Origin: Seiridium cupressi
Lineage: Eukaryota; Ascomycota; Sordariomycetes; Amphisphaeriales; Sporocadaceae
NCBI GenBank assembly: GCA_036674765.1
Contig: JARVKI010000042.1
Coordinates: 1-64,000 of the forward strand
Direction: 5' to 3'
Length of the DNA: 64,000 bases
In this document: in pieces, positions 45,945 through 58,348 of the stretch
Position numbering within the stretch: the stretch's first letter is position 1
How the letters are laid out: each line of letters starts with the position of its first letter
Program-made: the position numbers and the translations under genes
The notes under the pieces: generated by a model
What the model was told of the DNA's origin: nothing
The model's database searches: none
What the model saw: the letters and a program-made list of their open reading frames with translations, nothing else

Positions 45945-48900
45945 TTACCAAGATGTCGCTTCACTGATCTTCGCCGTAAACCAAGCGACCAAGTGGTTCA
46001 CCGTTGGATGATTCCACGTCAAGGTCGGTGGCACCTTGACTTTCATCACAGCCTGTAGTTTCTGCCTCAGAGCAACGGTCATTACACTGTCAACGCCAAG
46101 ATCCGACACAGGCATGCGCAGGTCGATATCTTCGAGATCAGTAATCATGAGCACAGAGGCAATACACTCGCGGATCCTTGTCGTCAACCACTCCTGTAAC
46201 TTCTCAGGCGTATCGGGTATGGTCTCTTTTCCAGCGCCTCTCGATGGTTCCTCTGGGGAACCAACGTTTTGGACGGCGGCGGTCCTGGATCGTGGCTTTC
46301 GTACCACCACGTCGTCAAGCAAGGATATGGCGACGGGTTCATCTTCTTCTATCGCGAGACAGCGTGTGACAACAGCGCTGTCAATGTCATACCCGCTCAA
46401 GTGCTTCCAGGCTCGGAAAGCGTCATCGCCGGAGACATCTGTGATCCCTTTGCTTTGTAGCTCGAGGGTAAGAAACTCTGATGTACCCATGCCTGAGCCG
46501 CGCCAAGCGGTCCACTGGAACGCGACAGAATTGTCTCCTCGCTCCCGGCGATATGTCGCAAGTGCATCTAGGAAAGCATTTCCGGACCCGTAAGAAGCTT
46601 GTCCCGCGGTGCCGACAAGCTGCCCAATGCTGGAATAGAGAACAAAGAAATCTAGGGTCCGCGGTGGGAAGGCTTCGTGCAATGCAAGAGCTCCTTTGAC
46701 CTTTGGGGCTAAGACCCGTTCGAAGGATTCACGAGACGTTTCCGAGACCAGGCTATCCTCCAGGACTCCAGCCGCATGGACAACTCCAAGAACTGGGGGC
46801 AGGCTTATGTTGTCAAGGATTGCCTGCAGTTTTTGTGAGGCGCCTTGGGCAGCAATATCCAGCGCAACGGGATAAATAGAGGCGCCCGCTTTCTCAAACC
46901 CCTGGATTTGCTGTATAGTCGCCGCTAGTCTGTCGCCAGTCACAACCAACTCGTGCCACTTTCGGCGAGGGGGCAATCCTTGGCGGGATATAAGCACGAT
47001 ACGACGAGCTCCGTTCTCAATCAAAAAGTTACAAGTCTGCAGGCCTAGAGCCCCAAGACCACCAGTAATGATGTAAGTGCCTTCGGGCTTGGGGAGCAGC
47101 GACTTCGATGAATCTGGCTTGTGGCGTTGACTCTTCAACAGGGGCCTCATAATCGCGCGCCTGGGCATGCCATCAATGAAACGCAGCACATCCTGGTCTT
47201 GGACATATTTCAAAGCTAGCAATGGTACAGTGTCTCGCTTATCGTTGTCGATCAGAGCCCCCCATATTTCTGGTTGCTCCGACGCGATGATACGCGCGAG
47301 TCCATACAAGGCACCGTGACCCAGTGCTGTTGCTGTTTTGCCCGCAAATACAGAGTCCGTGATGACGAACAATTTGCTAGTGCTCATACGTTGATCAAGG
47401 AGGAACTTGACGATAGTAGTGGTCTCCCAGATGAAGTCCATGGACTGACTGCTCACTTCGTCTGTAGAACCCACTTGTCCGGGGATATAAATAATCGTGC
47501 TGTCCTTCTGAGCCAGAGCAGCGACTATCTCAGGCTTGCCCAACTCTTTTGCGCTGGGACACAAGAACACTCGACTTTTCTCTGACTGCAGTTTTTCCAA
47601 ATACAGCCTTGCAGTTGGTTGGTCGGAAGATACTACCACGACTTGAGCAAGTGGTCGTGGCTTTTCCGAGAACTTGGGTGGTATCCAATCCATACGATGC
47701 ACAAGACTGTCAACACTACCGCTGGCGCCCACAGCATCTTCAACTCCGGAGAATCTCATGGAAGTGAATTTGGCTAGTAGTAAGCCTTGCTCACTCAGAA
47801 CGCTCACATGAGAAGCAGGACTTTGCGCGTCAGTGGCTTCTTGGATGAAAAGATATCCAATCTTGGGTAAGGGTTCGGATGAACAAAGTGTGACACGGTC
47901 GATCTGCGAGACAATCCTCAGTTTTGGCTCGGCGAAAAAGATTGACGACCCGACAGATGTCGCCGCATCAAGTATTGGTGCCCATGATCTCGAATCCCAG
48001 CTCAGATCCCTGGCTTCAGGATCCATGTCAACTTTAGCGATCATCTCTTTCGTGTTGCCATAGTGTTCTATGACTTGCCATGGAAAGGCAATGCCCTCCA
48101 CGCCAATTTTGGTGAGATAGTCTACAGCGAAAGTATTTGGCAAAAGAGTTCCAATACGCTCCTTGATAGCCTTGACGTCAAATCTCTGCGATGAGCTGGC
48201 GTCGGGGTCAACCTTGCTCCATTGGCAGGAACTATGTGCGACCCAGTACTGCTCGACATCTTCCGAATCCGAGATTGTGCTCGAGGCGACTCTGATTTGA
48301 TGACCCTCGACGATGATCTGTACACTGCGGGTTTCCTCACTAACTAGTAACGGTTAGTATGTGATGCATACACTTCCCCGACAGCGGATTCAAAAAAAGA
48401 TGCTTACTAGATACTGGAACGTTGAGTTTTATGTCCGAAAGCACAGTGGCGCCCGTGGCATAGTGGAAAGTGTTGATGTAAACCGCAGCAGGGATAATCT
48501 CCGTACCATCCAGTGGATGGGTTCCGGGAAATGGCTTCACCTTATCATCAAGCTTGGTGGTATAAATCACGGTATCTGTGCCGCCCACGGTGATTTGCTG
48601 GCCAAGCAGAGTGTGCTTCTCCACGTCATGGGTGGTTTCTTGTACTAGCGGGCCAGTCTCAACCTGCTTCCAGTACGGCTTGTGGAACCATAAGGTTCCT
48701 GGAACAGTTGGACACCACTGGCTCTGTTCGCTCAACTGTGTTGCGAAATCGATGTTTGCACCGCTTACATAAAGTTGTGCGATGGTGTTCCACACACATC
48801 GAAAGGCTGGAGTGTCCCGCTTCATTGTTGATAATGTAACAAAATCTTCCTCGTCGAGTTTACTGGAGAGCAATGTCTCATTGATAGAATGAAGGACGAT

Positions 48901-51561
48901 AGGGTGCGAAGAGACTTCAACGAATACCCGATATCCATCCGCGGCGGCTGCCTCGACTGTCGACTTTAACAGGACTGGCTTGATCATATTGTTGACCCAG
49001 TACTCCACATTTCGAAGAGCTGGCGATCTTGGGTCACTGTTCGACGTCGAGTACACTGGGATCTTGGGATCTTGTGGCTGTAAGCACGCAGCCAACGCTT
49101 TCTTGAGGGGAGCTGCCAGCTGTTCGAGGATAGGGCTGTGGAATGCGATGTCGGTCTTGACTCGAAACGTTCTAATGCCCCGAGTTTTCTGCGTCTCTAC
49201 ATATCTTTGCACAGCTGTCTCCTCGCCACTAACCACACAGGTCGAAGGAGAAGAGTCGATTGCCACAGAGAGGTTAGTGCTGGTACCAAGCTCAGCTGCG
49301 ACTTCATCGTAGGGGCGGTTCACGAGTGCCATACCCCCAGCAGTCGATGCTCGAATGGTGGCGTACAGTTTTGCCCGGCGTATCACGATCAATGCTCCTT
49401 CTTCTGGTGTGAGGCATCCACCAACAACTGAAGCTGCTATCTCACCTACAGAGTGGCCAATCACGGCTTGGGGCTCCAGGCCCTTTGACCGAAGCACGTT
49501 GCTAAGACCGAACTGCATGGCGTAAGTCAAAGACTGGACGCGCTCTGATGATTCGAAATCACCGTTCTCGAGAGTTTTGATGAGCGAGAAACCAGCTTCT
49601 TTCAAGTACAATGGCTCAAGCCTAGCGATAGCTCTTCGGAAAGCGGCATCATGTAGCAAGTCTTTGCCCATGTTGGTCCACTGAGCACCATGACCAGAGA
49701 ACACCCAAACAGCACCCCTAGCAGGAGTGTTGCTTGCATGAAGTACTCTTCCCCGGGCGCTGTTATCGGAAACCTCCTCAGAGCCGGCTGCAAACCTCTT
49801 AAGTGCATCCACGGCCTCTTCGTGACTACTTACCGCGAATGCAGCTCGGTAGTCATGATGAGCTCGGCGTAGTGCTAGAGTACGTGCCACTGCCACCAAA
49901 CTTGTGCCGCGAGCCTCGGGTGTATTGAACCATTCGGAAAGCTTGAGAGCTTGCTTGGAAAGTCTTTTCTCCTGAGCCGCCGAGATGGTCAGGACGACAG
50001 AGTGTGGCCCTTTCAATTGGACTGGACCCAGACGAGTGGCGGCATTATAGACGAACTCCTCAATGACGGCATGCGAAACGGTTCCGCCGTATCCGTATGA
50101 ACAAATAGCGGCTCTTCTTGGTCCTGATTCATTTGTCCAATCCGTCGGTGCTTGAACAACGTTGAGTCCCGAGTTTTTCCAGTCCACGCGCGAGTTTAAC
50201 TTGGTCAAGTACGCCTGTGGGGGGACCTTGCCCTTCTTCATTGCCATAATCGCTTTTACCATGCCAATCGCACCGGCTGCCGCTTCCAGATGGCCGACAT
50301 TGGGTTTTATGGAACCAACCATGACGGACTTATCGAGTGGCCTCCCCGATGCTGCTCCGTATACGGCGGAAATGGCGGATATCTCAGTGGGATCTCCCAG
50401 TGGTGTGGAGGTTGCATGAGCCTCAACGTAACCCACGGTCTGTGCATCGATGCCAGCTCGAGCGAGGGCCTGGCGTGCCACAAGCTCTTGTGCTTTAGCA
50501 TTTGGTGCCATGATGCCATTTGTCTTTCCATCTTGTGCGACTGCAGTCCCTTTGCATACGGCAAGGATATTGTCTCCGTCAGCAATGGCAGCCGAAAGGC
50601 GCTTAAGGACGACAATGGCACCACCTTCACCTCGAGCATAACCGTTGGCTGCATCATCAAATGAACGGCATATGCCATCGGGACTTAGTGCTCCAGCCTT
50701 ACCCAACATACGTGTCAGACCTGGAGCTACCAGCACGTGCACGCCGCCCACAATGGCAAGTCCAGACTCGCCGTTCAAGATGGCCTGGCGGCCGAGGTGG
50801 ATAGCCACGAGCGACGAGGCACATGCTGCATCAACTGCTGTGCTGGGACCCATGAGGTCAAGGTGGTAGGAAATCCGGTTCGGCACCCCGTGGAACGCCG
50901 TGCCAATACCCATCCACGCCTCGATGTTGGGCAGGTCTTCTATCAACAAACGAGAATAGTCGTCTGTGTCAATGCCCATAAAAACGGCTGTGTCTGATCC
51001 GCTGAGACCCTTGGGATCAACTCCAGCATTTTCGAGAGCCTCCCAGCTCAGCTCCAACGCCAGGCGCTGGTGCGGATCCATTTGCTCTGCCTCTTTGGGG
51101 GAGATTCCAAAGAAGGCAGCATCGAAGTTCTCGAGGTCCTCGATGAAGTAACCTCTATCAATGGTCTTCTCCAATTCACGAGCATTGCGGACATCACGCC
51201 GTACTATGTTATGAGTTAATGTTTCATCTTTGCAAAGAACCGTATATGAGAAGAGATTTGGTGGGGTACACCGGTGTTCGAGTGGCAACTTACACCAAGG
51301 CTCCCATCTCCAGCGCGGTACTTCACCCGAGGCACTTTTCTGGTCCATCAGAAAGTCCCATAGTTTTTCCGGCGTGTTGTTGCCCCCAGCTGCGCGGCAG
51401 GACATGCCGATGATAGCTACATCGTCTCGGCTAAGTGAGCCTACACTGTCATTGTAACCAGTAGACGCATTTTCGGTCGCCTCACAGGGCGAATCAAGCC
51501 TTTCGCTTGAGTTACTGGACATGACACTATCCGAGGCCCACATATTGGGCATGGCCATCAT
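45945..51561 (-). CDS. 6-methylsalicylic acid synthase-type partially reducing PKS
   Basis: Iterative type I polyketide synthase; three exons 51294-51561, 48408-51203, 45945-48343, giving 1820 residues, about the length of known 6-MSAS enzymes. Domain order: KS (Cys217 in VDAACASS, His352 in EAHATSTPLGDP, His394 in NVGHLEAAAG), AT (Ser674 in GHSVGEIAAS; GHGAQW before it), thioester-hydrolase/dehydratase-like domain (HTLLGQ, His985 in GTHPLDGTEIIPAA), a structural linker with LVHRMDW, KR (TGGLGALGL at about 1449; SS and Tyr in QASYGSGNAFLD at about 1606), and a C-terminal ACP (Ser1774 in LGVDSVM). There is no methyltransferase, enoyl reductase or terminal thioesterase, as in 6-MSAS, which makes one aromatic tetraketide with one ketoreduction. 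Residue patterns match that family throughout. A mellein-type or other PR-PKS product cannot be excluded. No lesion seen. Confidence 0.95.
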
Positions 51562-53684
51562 TGTTGAGAAAAAGAAACGAGACGACTAAAGGATATCAGA
51601 GCGGCATATACGAAGCATAAATGCCGCTGTGATTCACGTATCTAGTCCTGACGCAAGCACATATGCAGCCGATATACCAGATTCACTCTTCAGCATTAGT
51701 TTGGGACCCTCCCATGCTAAGCCCATATGCCAAACGTGCATGCATACTCCTCTTATCTTTACTGCAGGTTACCCAGCTGGATGGGTCTCTTCCGATAAAC
51801 AAAATATTGTGTCCGCGATATCTTCTCATATTTCATTTAAAGACGCCCACGAAGTCAACGGCTTTCCCGGTAATCTGGCTAACGGCCGGTAGTGTTTTTT
51901 TAGACTCTAGGCTAGTGTATATTGCAGATTTGACAGAGAAGAACGTTTGGAACACGCTCGTTTTCTGATGGCGATCCAAAATGGGAGTGACCCGTACGAG
52001 TGTACGACGCTTGCAATACTTGGGAGAACCCTTGACGTTTGCAGAGCTTGTGGCGGATTCCCAAGCAGCTAACCATTCCGCAATGGGCATGGACCTATAG
52101 GGACGAGACCCGCATAAACCAACTGCGAATCGCCTATGCCCTTAACGTATCGTCTACCCGTCTGAGGGGAATGGGTTCAATAATATCTTGACTAGAACGG
52201 CCTTGAAGCGAGCAAGCGAGGATCATCACCTGAAGCGTGGAAATCACAAGTTGCGAGACCAAGGGACACTCCATCCAAAGGCACGATTAGTCCCTCCTGA
52301 ACCGATTCTGTCCGACCAAGTGGGGAATTGTTATCTTGTTATGGCCAAGACCTTTACCTCGTCGGCCAGATTCCACTGGAACCCTAGTGGTAGCAAGCCA
52401 ATTTACTACCCTGCGGCCCGAACCGATTACCATACCAACGGCGCATCGTGTACGAAGTTGATACGGGATGAGCTTTCCGTCACGTGTTGATTGCGTTGTT
52501 CCGTACTAAACACAAGAGGAAAAACCTCCAGTATGGTTCCGTTTAATGGTATGATCAATATAGAGAGTACCTATGCAGCCACGGGCATGAGGCTTTTCCA
52601 GGCGGGCAAGGCGCATGCATGGAGGCATTTGGTTCGCCCCAATGGTTCCCACAGCCTCGGTATCCCATCCATCCCTCCTGCGAGAATCAATAGCCGAGCT
52701 TGTCGAACTCATTGTATTGGCCAATTGTCCCAGGTCGCAGCATAGTCTGTATGGGTACACCTCACTTGCTTGATGTACCGGGGCCTGTCGCATGGCGGCC
52801 GCATGGCCGCGGACGTATGGCAAGCAGGAGCACCGCGCAGCCATACTACGGAATCCCGTCACAAGTCTGTCTCCGAATTCTTTGCCAACCAGCATCGGAC
52901 CGAACGTGTCCCGGGCAATTGGTTCTCCAACGGGACCCGAGAGACGGGAGACCTATTATACTTGCATCCGACTAACTAGATCAGATTTACATCAGAACAT
53001 ATGCGATCATGAACTTAGAAGGTCCCATCGAACGCATCGCCCTTTTTGGTTACTTAGTAGCGGTCCAGTCATGACATGGTCTAAGCACTTGCAAGGGATT
53101 ACACATCGGACCTATGGACGTTCTGCTCGGGGGACTAACGAATTTGCGGTGAGGGATTAGGTGCCCTGGTGCTTCACAAACGTCGCCGTCTAGGTGGACT
53201 CCACCCGCCACGACCACGTTTCCGTTGCATGTGCGGTCAAACAGGCAGGGGCAGACGATGAGGATTCCTCATCCCTCGCTAGCGATCGGAGAGCCAGCGA
53301 CGATGAGAAGGGGTCGTGGGGCGCTACGTCTTGCTTATTAGTGGTAGATGGGAATCTGGAACTACGTTGTAAACGTTAGTTTCCCTAGTCGGGTGGGGGC
53401 AAGAGGGGAACATCACATTTGCACTCGGCAGTTGGCATTTTGCATCGTTCCAAGAGTCCATGGACATCTGTTTGGGGCAATTTGCGACAAAGGTGACGAG
53501 GTTGCAAGCTGCTCGACGAGGAACCGCATCGCGGAGCGCCGCCCGGTCGATGTCTGCCAATCAGGGGCCCGTGACCTGAAGTCATGTAACAAGACGAGTA
53601 AGAGGTTTGATCATATAACCAGGTAAAGGCTTTGTGGTAAAATGGGCACATTCGCTGTTAATCATCTGTAGTCATAAAACTCGG
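51562..53684. other. PKS upstream region, gene-poor
   Basis: 2.1 kb between the PKS start and the 3' end of the propeller gene. The first hundred bases should hold the PKS promoter, with an AGCGGCAT...ATGCCGCT inverted repeat at 51600-51628. The rest has only overlapping short ORFs without domain signals. Confidence 0.5.
51600..51628. promoter_or_regulatory. Inverted repeat with CGG...CCG ends before PKS
   Basis: AGCGGCAT (51600-51607) and ATGCCGCT (51621-51628) are exact complements 13 nt apart, centred about 53 bp upstream of the PKS ATG. Within it CGG and CCG triplets are 19 nt apart, the inverted-triplet form bound by fungal Zn2Cys6 regulators, although common spacers are shorter. A binding site is possible; it could also lie in the 5' UTR. 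Confidence 0.4.
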
Positions 53685-54650
53685 TTATGCATCTTCCACC
53701 ACCTCCGTTGTGACCGTGACGGAAACCTGCGCATTCAAGGATAGATCCCGGAACTCGCTCCATGATGTCCTGTCGGCCGAGTTGATCCAGCCGACCTCGA
53801 TCTCGCCGCAGCACACCACAAATATCTTGGGCGTTCCCTGGCTGTCCATGATCTCTACTGCTGTCGGACTCACGAGGTTCTCCAGAATGGTGCTCCGCTC
53901 CGACTTCCCGTTCTCTGAGTCAATGTCTAATTTCCACAGCAACCCGTCCATGTAGCTTGCAGAATAAACATTCTTTTTATCCTGGGTAACGGCCAATCCA
54001 TCACAGTGAGGCAGATCGTCTGAAATGAGCTCGATCGGCCCCGCCATCTCAACCTCGCCCTCCGTGTACTTGATAGGGAAGCGGCTCAAAGTGCCGGCTC
54101 CGCTGTTCGTGAACCAGAGAAACTCGTCGGTCAATCTCAACCGGTTGATCCCATAGGGGCTCTCGCCCACAGGGCGTAGCGCATCCTCGTCCACCAGGAC
54201 CGATGTCTTGCCGCTCGAAATGTCAAACCGTAGAATGACGCCTCGAAACGAATCCGCGATCAACAAGGTGCACTCCGACGCCGGGATCACTCCGATCGCT
54301 GCCGCAGCCTCCAGTTCCGCTATTTTGCGGACCTTTGGATCCTGGCCGTCCTTCAACGTTACGTGCCATGTGACGTGATCCGAAAACTGAACGGTGGCCA
54401 GGTCCAGCATGCCGGTAATGACGACGTACTCATCGCTCTTGCCCTTCACCGGGCACAGGTTGATAGCCGAGTTGGCACCGTCGAATGTGTGCAGCAGCTG
54501 CGGCTCTGCGTCCGGGTCCTCGGCATCTAGTGTGTACAGCTCCGGCTGGTCTAGTCTTGTGATGAGAAGTTGGCCATTTGGTCGCTGAGCGAAGCCCTCG
54601 AACCAGGCGTCCGAGGGTAGCTGCGTGAGCAGGACCACGTCTTCTACCAT
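53685..54650 (-). CDS. SMP-30/gluconolactonase-like six-bladed propeller protein
   Basis: Single-exon 321-residue protein without a signal peptide. Repeated beta-strand segments with G-x-L-x-x-x-x-x-x spacing and the blocks SDAWFEGFAQRPNGQLLITRLDQPELY, HCDGLAVTQDKKNVYSASYMDGLLWKLDID, and INRLRLTDEFLWFTNSGAGTLSRFP indicate a six-bladed beta-propeller of the SMP-30/LRE-like group. In fungi such cytosolic propellers are often uncharacterised, and some encoded in biosynthetic clusters act as pericyclic enzymes (EupF/AsR5 hetero-Diels-Alderases). Its position 2 kb upstream of the PKS, on the same strand, makes a tailoring role worth testing but unproven. The start at 54648-54650 precedes a conserved N-terminus. 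Confidence 0.87.
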   Translation of the reverse strand: MVEDVVLLTQLPSDAWFEGFAQRPNGQLLITRLDQPELYTLDAEDPDAEPQLLHTFDGANSAINLCPVKGKSDEYVVITGMLDLATVQFSDHVTWHVTLKDGQDPKVRKIAELEAAAAIGVIPASECTLLIADSFRGVILRFDISSGKTSVLVDEDALRPVGESPYGINRLRLTDEFLWFTNSGAGTLSRFPIKYTEGEVEMAGPIELISDDLPHCDGLAVTQDKKNVYSASYMDGLLWKLDIDSENGKSERSTILENLVSPTAVEIMDSQGTPKIFVVCCGEIEVGWINSADRTSWSEFRDLSLNAQVSVTVTTEVVEDA

Positions 54651-56138
54651 GGTGTATTCCCCCCAATTATGAAGTCAGATGTCAAAGTAGTGGCGTTTCT
54701 GCAACGCCGGCGGTTGTCAGCTGAGTTATGCGGTGCGTGATGGGAAAATGTGACCCTTTGGAAGAAAGGCAGCGACAGGATCGGACGCCCTTAAGAGGAG
54801 TATCTCGTCTTGAGTGTGAGATAAGAGATGCATGCCTCTTTGACATTCAGATCCTCGCACAATGCCTGCGTGTCCGTCCCATATGCGAGGAGGATAAAGA
54901 GAGGTGCACAGGGAGTAGCGTGGCATCCTGGCAACCTGGAACCAATGTTACGCTTAATGTGTCTAGGGCGAACGCCACGGGCCGGCAAACGCACAGGCTC
55001 TGCGACCCACAACCTGCAGCTGTGCCGCGGTGCCAGTGGGACGGGCAGCGGGGTCGAGTGGTTTACGGGGGAGGCCGTCGGCGCGAAAGAGGAAAAGAGC
55101 CCCCTGCTAATCGGCGGGAGGCCTTCCCCGGAGTCGATTCTAACATGTCACATCCACTAGAACATCGTGATGCCATAGCGCTTTCCAGGGCCCGATTTCC
55201 CACCACGTATCAGGTGGCAGCAGGCCACCGATCATTTCCCCTTGGTCACCACAAATCCCCTCGGATGCCCAAGTTCGGACTTGCTTGCTCACCACATGCC
55301 CGATGGCCAAGGGAAACGAGCCCGCACTTATTAGGCTTTTCCTAGATTGGAGCTCCACCAGTCAGTCGCTCATTTTTTCACTAGCACTAGCACTAGACCG
55401 CGGGAGTTTCTGAGTTTCTAAGCTAGTGATCTATCGAAATTAATCGCAGGCCTAATTTCAACAAACCTTTTCTCTGTAGAAATACGAGATACCTTGAAGA
55501 ATCTGTTTTACGACACACGTTAGCCTGGGCTCTGCGGGACTGGAGAAACGAGTACGTAGCAATACTTGTTAGGTAATCAATGTTAACCCATCATATTAGC
55601 AACATAGCTACCAGATGCCAAGACTCTGTCAGGGCACAAGCTACTGATGTATGCAACGCTGATGACTTACAACGTAGACGAGGCCCAAGCCACCAAAGGT
55701 TAATTGATTACCTAGGGAGATAGCCGGGATCTCATGCCTTTTTGAATGCAACCTGGCAAGTTGCTCCTTGAAATAAATCCATTACACAGTACAACACAAT
55801 CTTCTATCCCACCAATTTACTTTTACCCTTGCCCCGTTGTCATCTGACCCGTCGAGCTGGATAGCCTCGGCGAAGCGGCTGCTAGACTAGAGCTAACAGG
55901 ATTTGTGCGACGCGCCCAACCATTTATTATTTTGGGACATGAAAGAGCGTGGCAACATCAAGTCTCACAAGTCTTTTCCAAAACAGGCGGCTTGTGCGGT
56001 AAGCCTACCAACAAGGGTGGCCGATTGATGGTGGTCGGGGCGGTAGAGGGCCTTTGTCTTTCGACAACCTCACGCGGCTCTATAACCCGCCCTTCGCTAG
56101 ACTCACCTAGTATCTCTCCAAACACATGGTCGGTGCAG
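54651..56138. other. Intergenic, nothing recognised
   Basis: 1.5 kb between the divergent propeller and HET genes. Small ORFs on both strands without domains; a short CACTAG triple repeat near 55379-55396. Promoters of both genes should lie here. Confidence 0.45.
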
Positions 56139-58348
56139 ATGCGGCTCTGTGGCTCTTGCTCGCGTTTGGAGATCCAAAAGCTCCCACCAAGTAGACACCC
56201 CCAGCCGCCGGGTTTCAAACTAGGGACGCTCCGCCAAGTTTGGGACCGGGCTGACCGTTGCACTCTTTGCAAAATCATTTTGGCGCATCTGCTGGATAGC
56301 TCGTATTTCGCACACTATGCCACCGCCGAGGGCGTCGCTGAAAGCAAAGCGAACCTGACGGTTTCCCTGCTGCGGCAGCCAAAGGATAGTTTTTCACCAA
56401 AAGAGACAACTCATCTCCATGGATTCGACGTCAGCTTTGGACCCGGGGAATTGACGTTTTCTGTCAACCTCTATGCACCACGAGGTCTGTCTGTCACATA
56501 GAACGATGTGTTTGCTGTGTTGTCTGGCCCAAGTCAGCTGACACCAATATAGGCAGTCCAGCAGCAGTTTCCGGCGATGTTGCCAATCAAGATGTCTGTA
56601 TGTCCGTGGACCCCAATTCGCTGACCCCGAGTGATATTACACGAAAATGGCTGGATCAGTGCATGTCCGAACACACCACGTGCAGGGAGTCTTTTTCAGG
56701 CGAGTATGTTGAGGACAGTCCTGGGATTGCACCTCGACGCCTTTTGGCGATTGCGCCGCCTAAGCCGGTCCCAGGACCGCCCTCGATACGCCTCATCGAG
56801 CCTGCAAGGCCTTTCAAAGCAGACTATGTCAGCCTGAGCCACTGCTGGGGTCCTCCAGAGAACCGCCCATTATGCACCGTACAGGCGAACCTTGATAAGC
56901 ACCTGGCACAAGTGCCTTGGTCATCCCTGTCTCAAACTTTCCAGGATGCATTCTTGCTTTGTGCGGAACTTGGTGTCGAGTACATATGGATCGACTCCCT
57001 GTGCATTATACAAGATGACTCGGCAGACTGGAGACACGAAGCAGCAATCATGTGCAGGGTGTATGAAGAGTCTAAATTTACCATTGCCGCATCTTCCGCT
57101 TCCAACTCAAGCCAAGGCCTGTTTGGTGTGCGATCCGAGCTCAAGGTTGCTGAGTTACCGTACCGCCATGGACAGACCGGAGCCTCAGGTGTCATATACG
57201 CGTATTCGTCTCCTCCCGGGTCTAGTAATATACTCGACAAAGCACCATTGAGCGAACGTGGTTGGGTACTGCGTATGTAACTTCCTGGGTCCTTTCTCGC
57301 CTCCTTGGGCTTTTTTTTTTTTTTTTTTTTTTTTTTTCTTTTGCGTGATAACAATGCCTTGAGGGTCTCATACCTCTGAGACCCGTTTCAGAACCCCGGA
57401 ACTATCCGTAAAAGCAATTACTGACCCTGATTTGATATAGAAGAGTACGTCTTGTCCCGCAGGACCATTCATTTCACTTCCTTTGGATTGGTTTGGACAT
57501 GCTCCCGAGATCCAGCGATTCAGCGTAGCGAATTTCAAGGCTTAGGCTCACACCTCGTCCCGAACACCTGGATTGGAATGATCCGAGAGTACACGAAGCG
57601 TGATCTGACCTTTAAGTCCGACAAACTGGTGGCTATTCAAGGGCTAGCTAATGCCTGGGCGAGAAGAACGAGGAATACCTACTACTATGGTATATTTCTC
57701 GAAGATTTACCGTACAGTCTAGCGTGGAGTGGCCGTGGTACGCTTGAGAGTAGGTTGGTCCGTGATGTGGGCAGCGGTATTCCAACCTGGACGTGGGCTT
57801 CTACCACTGGGCGGATTGACTTTGACTCGGTAGTTCTGGAAGACCAGAGCGCTACTATATCTCTAGGTATCTCGATTGAGCCGTTCGATGCGCTACTGGG
57901 AGCCTTGTGTTTGAGATCAATCGCTATGGAGGTTACATCTTTTCATGGTCCATTTGAATGCTTACCAAGGTCTATAGAAGAGCTTCGAGAAGTGGATCTG
58001 GACCCGAGCTTGTTCCCAGCATCCGAAGGCAGAAAGTGGTGCAATCATAGCAACCATCCAGAGAGGTTCTTCATGATGGCAAATGGTTGCAGAGAAGCCG
58101 TCGGCTGGGGCGCTTTCGACGAAGGTGCCATCTTTCCGACCGTCTCAGTATACTGCCTCCCGCTTGTTAAAGCTCCAACGCAACCCTGGTTTCTGCCACC
58201 CATCGACACCAAAGAGCCCTTTTTCTTGTGGTGCTTACTGCTGTGCCACGATCATGAGAAGGGTGCTTACGAGCGTGTCGGTTATGGTCGCATTCTGGAC
58301 ACTTCTTGGACCAGCGATGAAGTGGAGAAAGACATAGTGTTGATTTAA
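56139..58348 (+). CDS. HET-domain (heterokaryon incompatibility) protein
   Basis: Three exons, 56139-56484, 56553-57272 and 57441-58348; 657 residues. The start at 56139 gives the typical MRLCGSCSRLEI opening; the open frame extends further 5' without an ATG that suits the family. The HET core is complete: YVSLSHCWGPPENRPLCT, NLDKHLAQVPWSSLSQTFQDA, YIWIDSLCIIQDD, HEAAIMCRVYEESKFTIAASSA, and LSERGWVLQEYVLSRRTIHF across the second intron. HET proteins trigger programmed cell death upon fusion of incompatible strains in characterised cases; most genomic copies, like this one, have no assigned partner. The second intron is 168 bp because of a 27-T tract (57311-57337). HET genes are typical of variable genomic regions. 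Confidence 0.93.
57311..57337. repeat. Poly-T tract inside HET intron
   Basis: Run of 27 T within the second intron of the HET gene, accounting for part of its unusual length. Spurious Lys-rich ORFs arise on the opposite strand. Confidence 0.85.
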
